From positions 1 to 7,847 of the forward strand of contig CALFSR010000150.1 in assembly GCA_937916565.1 (NCBI GenBank): DNA of 7,847 bases, in the 5' to 3' direction. This DNA is from an uncultured Bacillota bacterium (GTDB taxonomy: Bacteria > Bacillota > Limnochordia > Limnochordales > ZCTH02-B6). Position numbers and translations under genes: made by a program. Shown here piece by piece: positions 6,356-7,847 of the stretch (positions within the stretch are counted from its first letter, which is position 1; the number at the start of each line of letters is the position of its first letter). The notes under the pieces were generated by a model. The model did no database searches. It was not told the origin of the DNA and saw only the letters and a program-made list of their open reading frames with translations.

Positions 6356-6387
6356 GGGATGTCCGGGGACGAACAGCCGGACATCCC
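6356..6387 (-). terminator. Strong hairpin, probable terminator of the DUF1540 gene
   Basis: GGGATGTCCGG (6356-6366) and CCGGACATCCC (6377-6387) form a perfect 11-bp stem with a 10-nt loop. It lies 43 bp after the DUF1540 stop and before the nrdJ promoter. On the minus strand it is followed by GCGTTTCCC, a weak T-run; on the plus strand there is none. It would keep upstream transcription from running into nrdJ. The remaining bases of 6333-6430 show no gene. Confidence 0.6.
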
Positions 6388-6430
6388 CTCGCTCTCGCGC
6401 TCAGACGGGCGATTTCAAGGCGAATTCTTT

Positions 6431-6703
6431 CTAGCTGGGATTTTGCCGGGAAGTGGAGCTCGGCTGGGGTTTCTGGCCTTCGCGGGGCCGGAACGTGTAG
6501 CAACACGTCTCCTTGGAAACCCGCGCCGGCGTCGGGCCGATCTCGCCGACTTCCTGGTCGTGCTTGCCCCCGCCGGGCATGCCGCCTTGCTGGCCGATCC
6601 GGGCCAGGGCGTCGTCGCTGATGACCAGGATCGCTTCGGCGCTGCAGCGGTTTCCTTCGTACCAGTAGCTGCAGTTGCTCACCGTGCAATGGACCTCGGG
6701 CAC
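6431..6703 (-). CDS. DUF1540 small Cys-rich protein
   Basis: This is a 90-residue protein of unknown function. The GTG at 6703 is chosen because a full AGGAGGTGA (6717-6709) sits before it with 8 nt between AGGAGG and the codon; a longer frame from a GTG at 6730 would place that site inside the gene. The sequence begins PEVHCTVSNC, then YWYEGNRCSAEAILV, and later ETCCYTFRP, which is the DUF1540 pattern common in Bacillota. Cys are at 6, 11, 20, 67 and 68, suggesting a small metal-bound or disulfide-linked fold. The gap between C20 and C67 (46 residues, with a Gly-rich stretch GGMPGGGK) looks long for the domain, and a polar Ser/Pro/Gln tail of about 15 residues follows. It lies upstream of nrdJ on the same strand but is separated by a terminator. 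It diverges from the aminopeptidase gene. Confidence 0.85.
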   Translation of the reverse strand: MPEVHCTVSNCSYWYEGNRCSAEAILVISDDALARIGQQGGMPGGGKHDQEVGEIGPTPARVSKETCCYTFRPREGQKPQPSSTSRQNPS

Positions 6704-6708
6704 AAGGC

Positions 6709-6717
6709 TCACCTCCT
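6709..6717 (-). promoter_or_regulatory. Ribosome binding site that sets the DUF1540 start
   Basis: AGGAGGTGA on the minus strand is a perfect complement to the 16S rRNA tail and points to the GTG at 6703. I could not find a convincing promoter for this gene in the 6718-6825 gap. Confidence 0.7.
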
Positions 6718-6825
6718 GTCTGGCGCACACCGCTAGCTTGCCCCCGGCGGAGCGGCGCGATACGGGCAGGGAATGGGGGACCGGAAGGGAATACCCGCTT
6801 GAGGATAGGGGGAAACCGGTGACCC

Positions 6826-7847
6826 ATGGTTGAACGCGCAGCTTCCGCCGGCCAGAAGCAGTCGGCCATCGACTTTCGACCCATCGCCGACAAGATCGTC
6901 AACACGTGCCTGGGCGTTGCCCCGGGCGAAGTCGTGCAGATCGGCGGCGGGGTGCACAACTTCCCGCTGGTGGCGGCCCTCGCGGCCGCCGTGCGGCGAG
7001 CGGGAGCGTTTCCCGAGATTAACGTCACCTCCGACGACCTGCAGCTGGAAACCTTGACGACGGTGCCTGTCGAGTACCTCGAAGCCGTGCCGCGCCACAG
7101 GCTGAAGTGGCTGGAGGACGTCGACGCCATGATCGTCACGGACGCGGTGGCGGATCCGGCCCGGGCCATGGCGGTGCCCGAGGAGCGCCGCCGGGCCGCG
7201 CAGCTGGCTGCGGAGGCCGTGCACAGGCACATCTTTGAGCGGGGCACGCGCTGGCTCTACGTGCCCTACCCGACCCCGGCGACCCGGGCGGGATTGCCCA
7301 TCACCTTTCCCAACCTGTGGAGCATGTTTTGGCGGGCGGTGGACATCGACTACGAGCGGCTCACCCAGGAAGCGGCGCGGCTTGCGGCGCGGCTTGAGGG
7401 CGTCCGCGAACTGCGGCTCGTCTCGGACAGCGGCACCGACTTGACGCTCGCCGTGGGCGAGCGGCCGGTGCTGGTGGACGACGGCGTCATGTCGGAGGAC
7501 GATCGCGAGCAGGGCGACACGGCCGTCAACTTGCCGGCGGGGGAGGTGTTCGTCGCCCCCATCGAGGCGTCCGTCAACGGCCGGCTCGTGGTGGACTTCG
7601 CCTTCCGCAACGGCCAGGCCATGCGCGGGCTTGACCTCACGGTGCGGGAGGGGCGCGTCCAGCTGGAGGGGGCGCCGCCGGGAGGCTGCTCGTTCCGGGA
7701 AATCCTCGCCATGGGCCACGGCGACCCCGACGTCATCGGGGAGCTGGGCATCGGGCTCAACCCGGGCGTGGACCGGTTTTGCGGCTGGGGGCCGACGGAC
7801 GAAAAGCGCCGGGGAGCGGTGCACCTGGGCCTGGGGGAAAACCGCTA
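6826..7847 (+). CDS. M29 family (thermophilic) metallo-aminopeptidase, partial (3' end outside window)
   Basis: An open frame of 340 codons runs from the ATG at 6826 to the right edge. An in-frame TGA at 6820-6822 rules out a longer start. The protein fits the AmpS/PepS/aminopeptidase T family, cytosolic dimeric enzymes that remove N-terminal residues from peptides using two metal ions (Zn or Co). The N-terminal part has VAPGEVVQIGG and VRRAGAFPEI, typical of the family's first lobe; residues 142-160 carry RWLYVPYPTP. The catalytic lobe has NLPAGEVFVAPIEASVNG with E240, IGELGIGLNPG with E306, and VHLGLG with H333, matching three of the metal ligands. The last His/Asp ligands would lie beyond the window. 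Initiation is odd: only GGTGA 3 nt before the ATG, or AGGGGG 13 nt before it. A perfect 12-bp duplication at 7372-7395 encodes ARLA-ARLE. Confidence 0.92.
   Translation, partial: MVERAASAGQKQSAIDFRPIADKIVNTCLGVAPGEVVQIGGGVHNFPLVAALAAAVRRAGAFPEINVTSDDLQLETLTTVPVEYLEAVPRHRLKWLEDVDAMIVTDAVADPARAMAVPEERRRAAQLAAEAVHRHIFERGTRWLYVPYPTPATRAGLPITFPNLWSMFWRAVDIDYERLTQEAARLAARLEGVRELRLVSDSGTDLTLAVGERPVLVDDGVMSEDDREQGDTAVNLPAGEVFVAPIEASVNGRLVVDFAFRNGQAMRGLDLTVREGRVQLEGAPPGGCSFREILAMGHGDPDVIGELGIGLNPGVDRFCGWGPTDEKRRGAVHLGLGENR
7372..7395 (+). repeat. 12-bp perfect tandem duplication inside the aminopeptidase gene
   Basis: GCGGCGCGGCTT occurs twice head to tail, encoding a repeated Ala-Ala-Arg-Leu-type unit at residues 183-190. 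It keeps the frame, sits in a probable helix, and is most likely a replication-slippage duplication. Confidence 0.8.

Noticed and set aside
6234..7247. Minus-strand frame of 337 codons, and one of 363 codons at 6733-7824
   Set aside because: They are antisense to the M29 gene or out of frame with DUF1540, both of which have family motifs. The translation is shadow-like.

Overview
This 7.8 kb window is very GC-rich and densely coding. It reads like a chromosomal segment of a high-GC, probably thermophilic, deep-branching Bacillota (Symbiobacterium / Thermaerobacter / Limnochorda-like). The basis is a DUF1540 protein, a CadC-type rather than SmtB-only sensor, an adenosylcobalamin-dependent ribonucleotide reductase with paired NrdR boxes, an M29 (thermophilic) aminopeptidase, and strong AGGAGG ribosome binding sites. 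The taxonomic guess is inference only.

Layout: (1) 1-678, minus strand: a gene running off the left edge. It encodes a membrane-anchored protein with the PIG-L/LmbE fold signature in which the zinc-binding HPDD motif has become RWED. (2) 679-849: a divergent intergenic region with a near-consensus sigma-A promoter (TTGACG-N17-TACAAT) and an AT-rich inverted-repeat operator over the transcription start. (3) 850-3433, plus strand: a two-gene metal-resistance operon, a CadC-type ArsR-family sensor followed 10 bp later by a Zn/Cd/Pb P1B-type ATPase. (4) 3434-3553: a short convergent gap with GC-rich inverted repeats. (5) 3554-6217, minus strand: nrdJ, class II ribonucleotide reductase. (6) 6218-6430: the nrdJ leader and promoter, with two NrdR-box-like sites 31 bp apart flanking a perfect TATAAT, then a strong hairpin that ends the transcript of the next gene. 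(7) 6431-6703, minus strand: a small Cys-rich DUF1540 protein. (8) 6826-7847, plus strand: an M29 family aminopeptidase running off the right edge.

How the genes work together: the sensor and pump form a self-contained circuit. Metal-free CadC would sit on the operator and block transcription; Cd/Pb/Zn binding would release it and allow both sensor and exporter to be made. nrdJ is a separate housekeeping unit making deoxyribonucleotides and is probably repressed by NrdR (encoded elsewhere) when dATP/ATP is high. The PIG-L-like, DUF1540 and M29 genes appear to be independent transcription units.

I see no mobile element, CRISPR array, tRNA, rRNA or clearly new multi-gene system. The items most worth a second look are the degenerate PIG-L-like protein, the paired NrdR operator, the cadC operator-promoter, and the extra N-terminal beta-rich segment of NrdJ.
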